Assembly (NCBI GenBank): GCA_964457945.1
Contig: CAYWFX010000004.1
Span: 62,001-126,000 of the forward strand
DNA length: 64,000 nucleotides
Direction: 5' to 3'
From: PHAA01 sp964457945
Lineage (GTDB): Bacteria > Bacillota > Syntrophomonadia > Syntrophomonadales > Syntrophomonadaceae
Below, piece by piece: positions 17,077 to 24,441 of the stretch (position 1 is its first letter; every line of letters begins with the position of its first letter). The position numbers and the translations under genes were made by a program. Under the pieces are notes generated by a model. The model was not told the DNA's origin, made no database searches, and saw only the letters and a list, made by a program, of their open reading frames with translations.

Positions 17077-17817
17077 GTGAGCCGGAAAATATCTGGTCAT
17101 AGATTCAGAATATCATTATTGATTTTCACCTTGCTTTTGTCCACTTATCTATTCCTGCACAGTTCCATTTTCAATGTGGATCGAATTGAAGTGCAGGGAA
17201 ATGAAAAGGTATCTCAGGAAGAAGCCCTGGCTCTTTCGGGTTTGGCTCCAGGAATCAATATTTTTGAGCTGGATGGAGATCTTTCTTCCCAATCGATACA
17301 AGCCCATCCTATGGTTAAGAAGGCCGAGATAGTACGCCAATTACCACGAACATTGCTTATAAAGATTAATGAAAGGCAAATCTGGGCGGTTATTCCGTAC
17401 CGGGGTGTGTTTTTGTGTATTGATGACACGGGAGTTTGTTTTGACAAGTTGAGTAATACCCCGATTAACAACTATCCAATTATTACCATGGACCTAATGC
17501 CCGAATATGTTAATCTGGGACAAGCTGTTAATAACCAGGCGACAGACATGGTGAGACAAGTGTGGCAGGCTATTCCTGACAGTGCTCGTCAGAAAATATC
17601 CGAGTTTCATTACCTGAATAAAGAAAATGCGCTCAAAATATATACGATTAATGGCACGGAAATCAGATTTGGTGACCTGGAAAGGCTGGAAGAAAAAGCC
17701 AAGACTTTGAATCAGGTAATTCAGATCGAAGCCAATTTTAATAAGCAAGGCAAGGAAGTACTTGAATATATTGATATGCGGTTTAAAGGCGAGCCAGTCG
17801 TCAAAACCAGGATTTAG
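17077..17817 (+). CDS. ftsQ: Cell division protein FtsQ/DivIB
   Basis: A bitopic division protein of 246 residues from the GTG start: a short basic tail, one membrane helix (FRISLLIFTLLLSTYLFL), a POTRA domain (NVDRIEVQGNEKVSQEE through LPRTLLIKINER) and the FtsQ beta domain with IRFGDLERLEEKAK. It links FtsL/FtsB to the septal synthases. I chose GTG 17077 because GAGGGG lies 7 bp upstream. The longer in-frame ATG at 17041 has no ribosome site and lies 7 bp after a TATAAT box. It is the intact member of the duplicated pair. Confidence 0.92.
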   Translation: MSRKISGHRFRISLLIFTLLLSTYLFLHSSIFNVDRIEVQGNEKVSQEEALALSGLAPGINIFELDGDLSSQSIQAHPMVKKAEIVRQLPRTLLIKINERQIWAVIPYRGVFLCIDDTGVCFDKLSNTPINNYPIITMDLMPEYVNLGQAVNNQATDMVRQVWQAIPDSARQKISEFHYLNKENALKIYTINGTEIRFGDLERLEEKAKTLNQVIQIEANFNKQGKEVLEYIDMRFKGEPVVKTRI

Positions 17818-17828
17818 AAGGTGATGAA

Positions 17829-18545
17829 ATGCGAGATACCAGTGGAAAAATTACTATCTTGGCGGTCTGCCTAATTGTAGGGATAATGCTTTCCATTCAG
17901 TTTAGAACCTCGGAGAATTATAACACCAACTTTCGAACTACCAGGGTTGACGAACTGGCTGTTAAAAATAGTGCCTTGACCCAGGAAAAGGAATCCCTAT
18001 CTAAAGAGCTTATTTCTTTACGGGAGAAACTGACCAATGTAAGCAGTGAAAGCCAATTGAATGCCGATTTACAGGAGGAATTGAGAAAATCCAATATGGC
18101 CGCGGGTCTAATTCCGGTACATGGCCCGGGGATCATAGTTACTTTAAATGACAGCCCTCGTAGTTTGCAGCCTGGGGATGACCCCAATGCAGGGCTGGTG
18201 CATGATGATGACATACTAAAGATTGTCAATGAGATGAGAGCTTCGGGGGCTGAGGCAATATGTGTCAACAATGAGCGAATTACCGCTATGTCGGAAATCA
18301 GGTGTGCAGGAACCACCATTCTAGTTAACTGGAACAAAATTGCGCCTCCATTCGTCATTAAAGTCATAGGAAATCAGCAACTGTTGGAAAGCGGCATTAA
18401 AGGTGGGTGGCTGGAAAAATTGAAATCCGTCGGTTTGCAGACTCAGTTGGTAAGAAATGATAATATCGATATACCAGCATTTACTGGTGCTTTGAAGTTC
18501 CAGTTCACTTCCCCGATTCAATCCAATAAAAAGGCGGGAGTATAA
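17829..18545 (+). CDS. DUF881 membrane protein, second copy
   Basis: At 238 residues this has the same architecture as the copy at 15940: a membrane helix at about 8-24, a coiled coil (ELAVKNSALTQEKESLSKEL) and a DUF881 domain. It keeps LVHDDDILKIVNEMR, which fits the conserved family pattern, and sits directly behind intact ftsQ, so it is the better candidate for the ancestral copy. The intervals AGAAGGTGAT before the start and the close packing to sbp match the first copy. Function is unknown beyond the division-cluster context. Confidence 0.88.
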   Translation: MRDTSGKITILAVCLIVGIMLSIQFRTSENYNTNFRTTRVDELAVKNSALTQEKESLSKELISLREKLTNVSSESQLNADLQEELRKSNMAAGLIPVHGPGIIVTLNDSPRSLQPGDDPNAGLVHDDDILKIVNEMRASGAEAICVNNERITAMSEIRCAGTTILVNWNKIAPPFVIKVIGNQQLLESGIKGGWLEKLKSVGLQTQLVRNDNIDIPAFTGALKFQFTSPIQSNKKAGV

Positions 18546-18546
18546 T

Positions 18547-18882
18547 ATGTGGCTATTAACTCTATTCTGTTTAGCAATTGGTTTGTTTATTGGTTTTCAG
18601 CTGCCTATTTTACTGCCAGTGGCTATGGTAAAGTACATGTCCATAGGGGTCTTAGCTGCCCTGGATTCTGTCTTCGGCGGTATCCGTGCATATATGGAAG
18701 ATTCCTTTGACAATACCATATTTATTAGTGGTTTTATTGTTAATAGCTTACTGGCGGCTGGATTTGCTTATTTGGGGGACAGGCTGGGATTGGAACTATA
18801 CCTGGCGGCAGTTGTGGTATTTGGAGTAAGATTATTTCAAAATTTAGGAATAATACGTCGATATCTATTGAAAAAGTACTGA
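18547..18882 (+). CDS. Small membrane protein Sbp family (DUF1290), second copy
   Basis: This 111-residue membrane protein is almost identical to the one at 16665 (six differences by eye). It has the GVLAALDSVFGGIRA signature and three hydrophobic segments. It begins 1 bp after the DUF881 stop and lies 81 bp upstream of ftsA. Strong protein identity with more silent DNA changes suggests selection to keep both copies, although recent gene conversion is an alternative. Confidence 0.88.
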   Translation: MWLLTLFCLAIGLFIGFQLPILLPVAMVKYMSIGVLAALDSVFGGIRAYMEDSFDNTIFISGFIVNSLLAAGFAYLGDRLGLELYLAAVVVFGVRLFQNLGIIRRYLLKKY

Positions 18883-18963
18883 TAAAAATCTTCGCCTAAA
18901 AGAGGATAATAAATACGTTTGTGGTATTTTTAGAGTAAGATATCTGTTAAGGGGTGCTTTAAA

Positions 18964-20193
18964 ATTAGCAAACGTAATATTGTAGTTGGTTTGGATGTGG
19001 GTACCAGTTCGATTAAAGCCGTCATAGGTGAGATTAATCATATAAATGGCATCAATGTACTGGGGCTGGCCAAGGTTCCGTCTTCAGGTTTAAGAAAAGG
19101 AAATATAGTTGATATTGAAAGCACAGCTCGTTCAATAGATACCTGCTTAAACGAACTAGAAAGATTAACTGGAGTAGAGATCATGAGCGCTCTAACTGGT
19201 TTTTCAGGTATCAGCATCTCGGCGGTGAGTAACCATGCGGTAGTTGCTGTAGGCAATCCTAATTATGAAATAACCCGAGAAGATAAAGATAGGGTTTTGA
19301 ATTCTGCTCAGAATATAGCGCTGCCTCCTGATAAAGCGATTGTACAAGTAATAGAAAGACAGTATATTATTGATGGCTATGATGGTGTTACAGACCCGGT
19401 GGGAATGGTAGGAAGTCGTCTGGAAGTGGAAATTGTAATCATTATTGCGGCCACGGCTGCGATTCAGAACCTGCAGCGAAGCGCCCAACGAATAAACCTC
19501 CATTTTGATAAATTAGCCTATAACCAGTTGCTGGCAGCCGAATCGGTGTTAACCCCGGCTGAGAAGGAAATGGGAGTTGCTATAGTTGACATGGGGGGGG
19601 GCACTACTGAGATAAGTATTTTTAGTCAAGGATTCATCTTATCTACTTCAGTATTACCTATTGGTGGTGATTATATAAGCAAAGATCTGGCTATTGTACT
19701 TAGAACATCGATTGAGGATGCAGTTCGGATCAAAGAAGATTGCGGGGTGGCAGCGCCAGAAATGGCCAGGGATGATGTGATTATTAATGCACGCAATATT
19801 CAGGGTAATGATGTTAGACAGGTTTCTCAGCAGTTGGTGGCGGATATTATTTCCGCTCGGGTCATTGAAATGGTAGAAATGATCTATACGGAACTTCAAC
19901 AGGTTACATACTTGGAAAAGCTAGCCGGGGGAGTTGTTCTTACCGGCGGCGGGGCTCAACTAGCTGGAATCGTAGAGGTAATGGAAGATTATATGGATAT
20001 ACCTGTCCGATTGGGAATGCCTGAGAACATAAAGGGCTTAGCTGGTGATATCAACAGTCCCCAAAATTCTGTTGCGTTGGGAGCTTTAATCTATGGCTTC
20101 AAACATATGGAGCCTACAATTGTTGAAACCAGGGCAGGAGTAGCAAGTGTTTTTCATAAAGTAAATTATTGGCTCAGGGATTTATTTTCTTAA
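18964..20193 (+). CDS. ftsA: Cell division protein FtsA (apparent ATT start)
   Basis: This actin-like protein tethers FtsZ to the membrane. Seen are the phosphate-1 loop GLDVGTSSIKA, the 1C domain, the phosphate-2 loop VDMGGGTTEIS, the adenosine loop LTGGGAQLAG, and a C-terminal amphipathic helix (VFHKVNYWLRDLFS). The frame has no ATG, GTG or TTG between the upstream stop (18931) and TTG 18991. Starting at 18991 would delete the first beta strand (KRNIVVG) and leave no ribosome site. ATT at 18964 has AAGGGGTG 7 bp upstream and gives 409 residues, so I use it. A G9 run (19593-19601) encodes the phosphate-2 loop. Confidence 0.93.
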   Translation: MSKRNIVVGLDVGTSSIKAVIGEINHINGINVLGLAKVPSSGLRKGNIVDIESTARSIDTCLNELERLTGVEIMSALTGFSGISISAVSNHAVVAVGNPNYEITREDKDRVLNSAQNIALPPDKAIVQVIERQYIIDGYDGVTDPVGMVGSRLEVEIVIIIAATAAIQNLQRSAQRINLHFDKLAYNQLLAAESVLTPAEKEMGVAIVDMGGGTTEISIFSQGFILSTSVLPIGGDYISKDLAIVLRTSIEDAVRIKEDCGVAAPEMARDDVIINARNIQGNDVRQVSQQLVADIISARVIEMVEMIYTELQQVTYLEKLAGGVVLTGGGAQLAGIVEVMEDYMDIPVRLGMPENIKGLAGDINSPQNSVALGALIYGFKHMEPTIVETRAGVASVFHKVNYWLRDLFS

Positions 20194-20214
20194 TAATTTG
20201 GAGGAGGGTAAGGG

Positions 20215-21282
20215 ATGCCGTTAGATTTTGATGTGGAAATGCAACAGTTCGCAGATATAAAAGTAATAGGTGTTGGCGGTGGAGGCAGTAATGCCATAAA
20301 CAGAATGATTGAGGCAAGCTTAAAGGGAGTCGAGTTTATTGCCGTAAATACGGATTCACAGGCACTATACCAATCCAAGGCGGAAAAGAAAATTCAGGTG
20401 GGCGGAAAACTGACCAAAGGACTAGGGGCAGGTGCTGATCCGGAGGTTGGTATGAAAGCGGCCATGGAAACTGAAGATGAAATAATAAAAGCTTTGCAGG
20501 GTGCTGATATGGTATTCATTACAGCTGGTATGGGTGGTGGAACAGGTACCGGTGGGGCTCCCATAATTGCTCGAATAGCTAAACAACTAGGCGCTCTTAC
20601 AGTTGGAGTTGTAACCAAACCTTTCCTATTCGAAGGACGCAAGAGGAATATGCAGGCTGAAAAGGGTATTCAGGCCTTGAAGGAAGAAGTAGATAGCCTA
20701 ATAACCATTCCTAATGATCGTTTGCTGCAGGTGGTACAGAAAAATACTGCTGTGAATGATGCTTTTAGAATTGCTGATGACATACTAAGGCAAGGCGTAC
20801 AGGGAATATCTGACCTAATAGCCATACCGGGACTTATTAATTGCGATTTTGCAGATGTGCAAACGGTTATGAAAAATACTGGCTCTGCGTTAATGGGAAT
20901 AGGTCAGGCCAAGGGTGAAAATCGTGCTGCCGAAGCAGCGCGTCTGGCAATTTCCAGCCCTTTGCTGGAAACCTCTATTGAAGGAGCTAAAGGGGTCTTG
21001 TTTAATATTACCGGAGGAAGTGACCTGACCCTGTTTGAGATACAGGAAGCGGCAGCTATTATTCATGAGTCGGCTGATGCTGAGGCTAACATTATATTCG
21101 GTGCTAACATCGATGAAAGCCTGGGTGATGAGGTTAGGGTCACCGTCATTGCGACAGGATTTGATAGTCCTAGATTAGCGACCCCGGAACCTTCGCAACG
21201 TTCTCGAGGCTCAAGACCGCCCCATTCCTTCCTGGACAGAACTGACCTGGAGATACCTCCTTTCATTTTAAAACATAAATAA
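20215..21282 (+). CDS. ftsZ: Cell division GTPase FtsZ
   Basis: This 355-residue tubulin homologue forms the Z ring. It shows the N-terminal GVGGGGSNAINRM, the GTP signature GMGGGTGTGGAPI, the NTDSQAL segment and the T7 loop NCDFADVQTVM. A short variable linker precedes the C-terminal interaction peptide LEIPPFILK, which is close to the IPxFLR consensus bound by FtsA and SepF. The ATG has GGAGGG upstream, 21 bp after ftsA. Two terminators follow. Confidence 0.98.
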   Translation: MPLDFDVEMQQFADIKVIGVGGGGSNAINRMIEASLKGVEFIAVNTDSQALYQSKAEKKIQVGGKLTKGLGAGADPEVGMKAAMETEDEIIKALQGADMVFITAGMGGGTGTGGAPIIARIAKQLGALTVGVVTKPFLFEGRKRNMQAEKGIQALKEEVDSLITIPNDRLLQVVQKNTAVNDAFRIADDILRQGVQGISDLIAIPGLINCDFADVQTVMKNTGSALMGIGQAKGENRAAEAARLAISSPLLETSIEGAKGVLFNITGGSDLTLFEIQEAAAIIHESADAEANIIFGANIDESLGDEVRVTVIATGFDSPRLATPEPSQRSRGSRPPHSFLDRTDLEIPPFILKHK

Positions 21283-21287
21283 GCTTA

Positions 21288-21321
21288 AACAGGCAAGGAA
21301 CGATTTTCTTGCCTGTTTTTT
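21288..21321 (+). terminator. Terminator after ftsZ
   Basis: AACAGGCAAG (21288-21297) pairs perfectly with CTTGCCTGTT (21308-21317), followed by T through 21321, 5 bp past the ftsZ stop. Confidence 0.92.
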
Positions 21322-21359
21322 CTTTCTCTCACTGACAAACTGCCAGGCTGATGGACTGG

Positions 21360-21386
21360 ACCGGGAATAAAATTCCCGGTTTTTTT
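21360..21386 (+). terminator. Second terminator after ftsZ
   Basis: A 9-bp stem ACCGGGAAT/ATTCCCGGT (21360-21368, 21372-21380) is followed by a T tract to 21386. It backs up the first terminator and insulates the sporulation genes. Confidence 0.88.
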
Positions 21387-21452
21387 GTGTTTATGGGAGA
21401 AGATGCCCGGTTCTTGTCCCAGCAAACTACAAATTAATACCGGGTCATCTAG

Positions 21453-21458
21453 TATAAT
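21453..21458 (+). promoter_or_regulatory. Candidate -10 box of the spoIIGA promoter
   Basis: TATAAT about 75 bp before spoIIGA, with no consensus -35 at 16-18 bp. In Bacillus subtilis the spoIIG promoter is a sigma-A promoter with a poor -35 that needs Spo0A. I see no clear Spo0A box here, so this is only a candidate. Confidence 0.35.
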
Positions 21459-21533
21459 TTGGCACACATACTTGTAAATTACAGGCATATTAGTTGAGAG
21501 ACGTGATTTTTCGCCAGAGGATAAGGTGATTAT

Positions 21534-22412
21534 GTGGACCAGCCGAAAGTATATGCTGACATAACATTTTTAGTTAATTTTACTATGGATTTTATGATTC
21601 TATGGGCAACTGCGAAACTAAGCGAAAAACCCATCCTTTATGGACGATTTATCATCGCCTCCCTTTTGGGAGGGGTTTATGGGGTGGCTTATCTATTTCC
21701 GACAATGAGCACTTGGTATAGCCTGCCGGCTAAAATAATATTTTCCTGCCTAATAGTTATAGTAGCATTGAGGCCTAGAGGATGGAAGGAATTGAAGAAA
21801 ACTCTGATATGCTTTTATGGGGTGAGTTTTATAGTAGCAGGTGCGACGATTGCTGTTTCTTATCTTTTTAACAATAGTCAGGGTCTGTATTTTTCGTATT
21901 GGTGGTTGCTGGGAGGGATCATTTGCGCAATTTTGCTGGGCAGTTATGGTGAAAAATATTTGTCGCAAAAAATTATTCCTGCTTTGCTTAAATACAAAGT
22001 GGAGCTGCATTTTGGTAATGTGATTTGTCGGGGCGAAGGTTTTCTGGATACGGGTAATGGGCTGAAGGACCCCCTTACCCAACGCCCGGTTGTGGTGGCT
22101 GAATATGAGCTGTTAAAAGAATATTTGCCAGATGACTGCAAGCTTGCTATAGAAAACTACCAGGATGACAATGACATTCTTCAGGCCTTGAGTACGAGTA
22201 GCTGGGCCAATCGTATAAGGGTTATTCCTTTCTCATCTATTGGTAAAAAGAACGGTTTAATGGTTGGTCTGCGTTGTGATGAAATCATTGTTGACCCTGA
22301 CAAAATCAATTCTCTATATAAAAACTTAGTGGTAGGTATCTATCTGGATAAGCTCAGTGCCAAAGATAACTATCAGTTGCTGATTCCATCTGAAATTCTA
22401 CAGAAAATATAG
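21534..22412 (+). CDS. spoIIGA: Sporulation sigma-E processing protease SpoIIGA
   Basis: This 292-residue membrane aspartic protease cleaves pro-sigma-E in the mother cell. The N-terminal half has about five membrane helices. The soluble half carries the active-site motif GFLDTGNGLKDP (Asp172) and the late segment VGIYLDKLSAKDNYQLLIP. The GTG start has AAGGTG 5 bp upstream. Its substrate gene sigE lies 12 bp downstream, the standard sporulation arrangement. Activation by the forespore signal protein SpoIIR is known for the family; that gene is not here. Confidence 0.95.
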   Translation: MDQPKVYADITFLVNFTMDFMILWATAKLSEKPILYGRFIIASLLGGVYGVAYLFPTMSTWYSLPAKIIFSCLIVIVALRPRGWKELKKTLICFYGVSFIVAGATIAVSYLFNNSQGLYFSYWWLLGGIICAILLGSYGEKYLSQKIIPALLKYKVELHFGNVICRGEGFLDTGNGLKDPLTQRPVVVAEYELLKEYLPDDCKLAIENYQDDNDILQALSTSSWANRIRVIPFSSIGKKNGLMVGLRCDEIIVDPDKINSLYKNLVVGIYLDKLSAKDNYQLLIPSEILQKI

Positions 22413-22424
22413 GGGGAATGACCG

Positions 22425-23150
22425 GTGAAGTTAATGGAAAAGTTAAGTTCCTGGAAACTAATTTTTATCAAGTGGTATATCAGAAAAAAACTACCTGAAT
22501 ATGTGCATTATATAGGTTCAGCTGAAATATTGCCTCCCCCGCTGAAGGAGCAGGAGGAAATGTCCTTGATATCCCAGCTGGACAATGAAGATACTGGTGG
22601 GGTTAAGGGGACATTGATAGAACATAATCTGAGACTGGTGGTCTACATAGCCAAAAAGTTTGAGAATACTGGCATAAACATTGAAGACCTGGTTTCTATA
22701 GGGACCATAGGTTTAATTAAGGCAGTAAACACCTTTGATCCCAAAAAGAACATTAAACTGGCCACTTATGCTTCACGTTGCATTGAAAATGAGATACTAA
22801 TGTATTTACGTAGAAATCTAAAAAACCGAGCCGAAGTATCACTTGATGAGCCATTGAATATCGATTGGGATGGAAATGAACTCTTACTTTCTGATATTTT
22901 AGGGACTGAAGGTGACATGATTTTTAAAGTGATCGAGGGCGAAGTCGAAAAATCTTTACTGTGGCAGGCCATGCACAAACTAAATCCCAGGGAGAATACG
23001 ATAATTCAATTACGCTTTGGCTTAAATGATGGAACCGAGAAGACCCAGAAGGAAGTAGCGGATATACTAGGGATATCTCAGTCTTATATTAGCCGTTTGG
23101 AGAAAAGAATATTAAAGCGTCTGCAGCGAGAGATACGTAAAATTGAGTAA
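22425..23150 (+). CDS. sigE: RNA polymerase sigma-E factor (pro-sigma-E)
   Basis: A 241-residue sigma-70-family factor for early mother-cell transcription. An amphipathic hydrophobic pro-sequence occupies about the first 28 residues (WKLIFIKWYIRKKLPEYV). Then come region 2 (EHNLRLVVYIAKKFENTGINIEDLVSIGTIGLIKAV, LATYASRCIENEILM) and region 4 (EVADILGISQSYISRLEKRI). The GTG start has AGGGGGA upstream. Cleavage by SpoIIGA is inferred from the family and the adjacent gene. Confidence 0.96.
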   Translation: MKLMEKLSSWKLIFIKWYIRKKLPEYVHYIGSAEILPPPLKEQEEMSLISQLDNEDTGGVKGTLIEHNLRLVVYIAKKFENTGINIEDLVSIGTIGLIKAVNTFDPKKNIKLATYASRCIENEILMYLRRNLKNRAEVSLDEPLNIDWDGNELLLSDILGTEGDMIFKVIEGEVEKSLLWQAMHKLNPRENTIIQLRFGLNDGTEKTQKEVADILGISQSYISRLEKRILKRLQREIRKIE

Positions 23151-23178
23151 ACTGTCAATAATATAATGCTGAAACTAC

Positions 23179-23204
23179 TGAGCCTTTGATAGGCTCAATT
23201 TTTT
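23179..23204 (+). terminator. Terminator after sigE
   Basis: TGAGCCT (23179-23185) pairs with AGGCTCA (23191-23197), loop TTGAT, followed by AATTTTTT to 23204. It separates the spoIIGA-sigE unit from sigG. Confidence 0.88.
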
Positions 23205-23333
23205 GTCATTATGTAAGGGACAATTTGAATAAATATAATCCCTAATCTAGGTATTTGCTAAGTGGAAAGGAATAATAATTGACATATAAGTAAATAATTA
23301 AAAATACATAATGAAAGGGGAAGGGGTGAGTTC

Positions 23334-24104
23334 TTGATTAATAAAGTGGAAATCTGCGGAGTCAATACATCAAAATTACCGGTGCTAAAAAATGAAGAAA
23401 TGCGGAACCTCTTCACAGCTATGCAAAAAGGTCAGGTGGAGGCTAGAGATAAGCTTATTCAGGGGAATCTAAGACTGGTTTTAAGTGTAATACAGCGTTT
23501 TAATAACAGAGGTGAATTTGTGGATGACCTTTTTCAAGTAGGGTGTATAGGCTTGATTAAGGCAATTGATAATTTTGATCTTAGCCAGAATGTTAGATTC
23601 TCAACCTATGCAGTTCCTATGATTATCGGGGAAATACGTCGTTATTTGCGAGACAATAATGCGGTAAGGGTTTCCCGGTCCCTAAGGGACATTGCCTACA
23701 AAGCACTGCAGGTGCGAGAGAGGCTTTTATCGGATAATTCGGCTGAACCGACCATTGCTCAGTTGGCGGAACAATTAGAAGTAACGAGAGAAGAGGTAGT
23801 TTTTGCCCTGGATGCTATTCAGGAACCAGTTTCGCTTTTTGAGCCTATATATAATGATGGCGGAGATCCTATCCTGGTAATGGATCAAATCAGTGATGAT
23901 AAGAACACAGACACATCATGGTTAGAAACAATTACTATTAATGAAGCATTAAAAAAGTTAAATGAACGGGAAAAACATATTGTGTCATTAAGGTTTTTTA
24001 ACGGCAAAACTCAGATGGAAGTAGCTGATGAGATAGGAATATCTCAGGCTCAGGTATCAAGGCTGGAGAAGGCGGCCCTAAAGCAGTTGAAAAAATATGT
24101 TTAG
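23334..24104 (+). CDS. sigG: RNA polymerase sigma-G factor
   Basis: This 256-residue late forespore sigma factor has the N-terminal segment NKVEICGVNTSKLPVLKNEEM, typical of sigma-G and involved in its regulation by anti-sigma factors. It is followed by region 2 (QGNLRLVLSVIQRF, FQVGCIGLIKAIDNFD), region 3 and region 4 (EVADEIGISQAQVSRLEKAAL). The TTG start has AAGGGGTGAG upstream. A TTGACA is present at 23279 but no matching -10, so I do not assign the promoter; in Bacillus the gene is read by sigma-F and sigma-G. Confidence 0.96.
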   Translation: MINKVEICGVNTSKLPVLKNEEMRNLFTAMQKGQVEARDKLIQGNLRLVLSVIQRFNNRGEFVDDLFQVGCIGLIKAIDNFDLSQNVRFSTYAVPMIIGEIRRYLRDNNAVRVSRSLRDIAYKALQVRERLLSDNSAEPTIAQLAEQLEVTREEVVFALDAIQEPVSLFEPIYNDGGDPILVMDQISDDKNTDTSWLETITINEALKKLNEREKHIVSLRFFNGKTQMEVADEIGISQAQVSRLEKAALKQLKKYV

Positions 24105-24151
24105 AAAGCAGTAATATATAAATCTTGGTTTTTGATTAAGGGGGCTATTGG

Positions 24152-24295
24152 ATGAAAAGAAGTTTGTGGATAGTTTTTCTGATGGCACTAGTATTAGCTC
24201 TGACTGTACCGCTTACGCTCAATTTATATCAAAGTGAACAGGCATTTACCCCGGATAATTTAATCATTATCCACGCCGCTGCAAGCAGGCAATAA
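24152..24295 (+). CDS. Small single-pass membrane peptide (47 aa)
   Basis: The ATG is preceded by a good ribosome site, TAAGGGGG at 24137-24144. The product starts MKRSLWIVFLMALVLALTVP, a basic start followed by a helix to about residue 25, then a short hydrophilic tail ending HAAASRQ. This could be a membrane anchor or a signal peptide with a tiny mature part. It lies 47 bp after sigG and is closed by its own terminator, so it is probably co-transcribed with sigG. I do not recognise the family; a sporulation role is inference from position. Confidence 0.6.
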   Translation: MKRSLWIVFLMALVLALTVPLTLNLYQSEQAFTPDNLIIIHAAASRQ

Positions 24296-24344
24296 ACTCA
24301 AACAATCGGGGTTGTCCTAGCATATTATTTATGTCTATTTATTT

Positions 24345-24369
24345 GTCCTGTGTCGACAGGACTTTTTTT
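24345..24369 (+). terminator. Terminator after the sigG unit
   Basis: GTCCTGT (24345-24351) pairs with ACAGGAC (24356-24362) around GTCG, with seven T at 24363-24369. Confidence 0.92.
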
Positions 24370-24441
24370 ATGTTAATATTTGCAGAAGGGGCTATCGGGT
24401 AATATGATTGATAATCCCTAAAATTGGCAGGAGAATGTGGT

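Noticed and set aside
17918..18367. 149-codon - strand frame opposite DUF881, mirrored at 16029-16478
   Set aside because: It appears in both duplicates only because the sense gene is duplicated; no start signal or recognisable motif.
18991..19011. TTG 18991 as the ftsA start
   Set aside because: It removes the first beta strand of the conserved fold and has no ribosome site, whereas ATT 18964 has one.
23279..23310. TTGACA upstream of sigG as a sigma-A promoter
   Set aside because: No acceptable -10 at 16-18 bp; sigma-F/G type boxes are also unconvincing.
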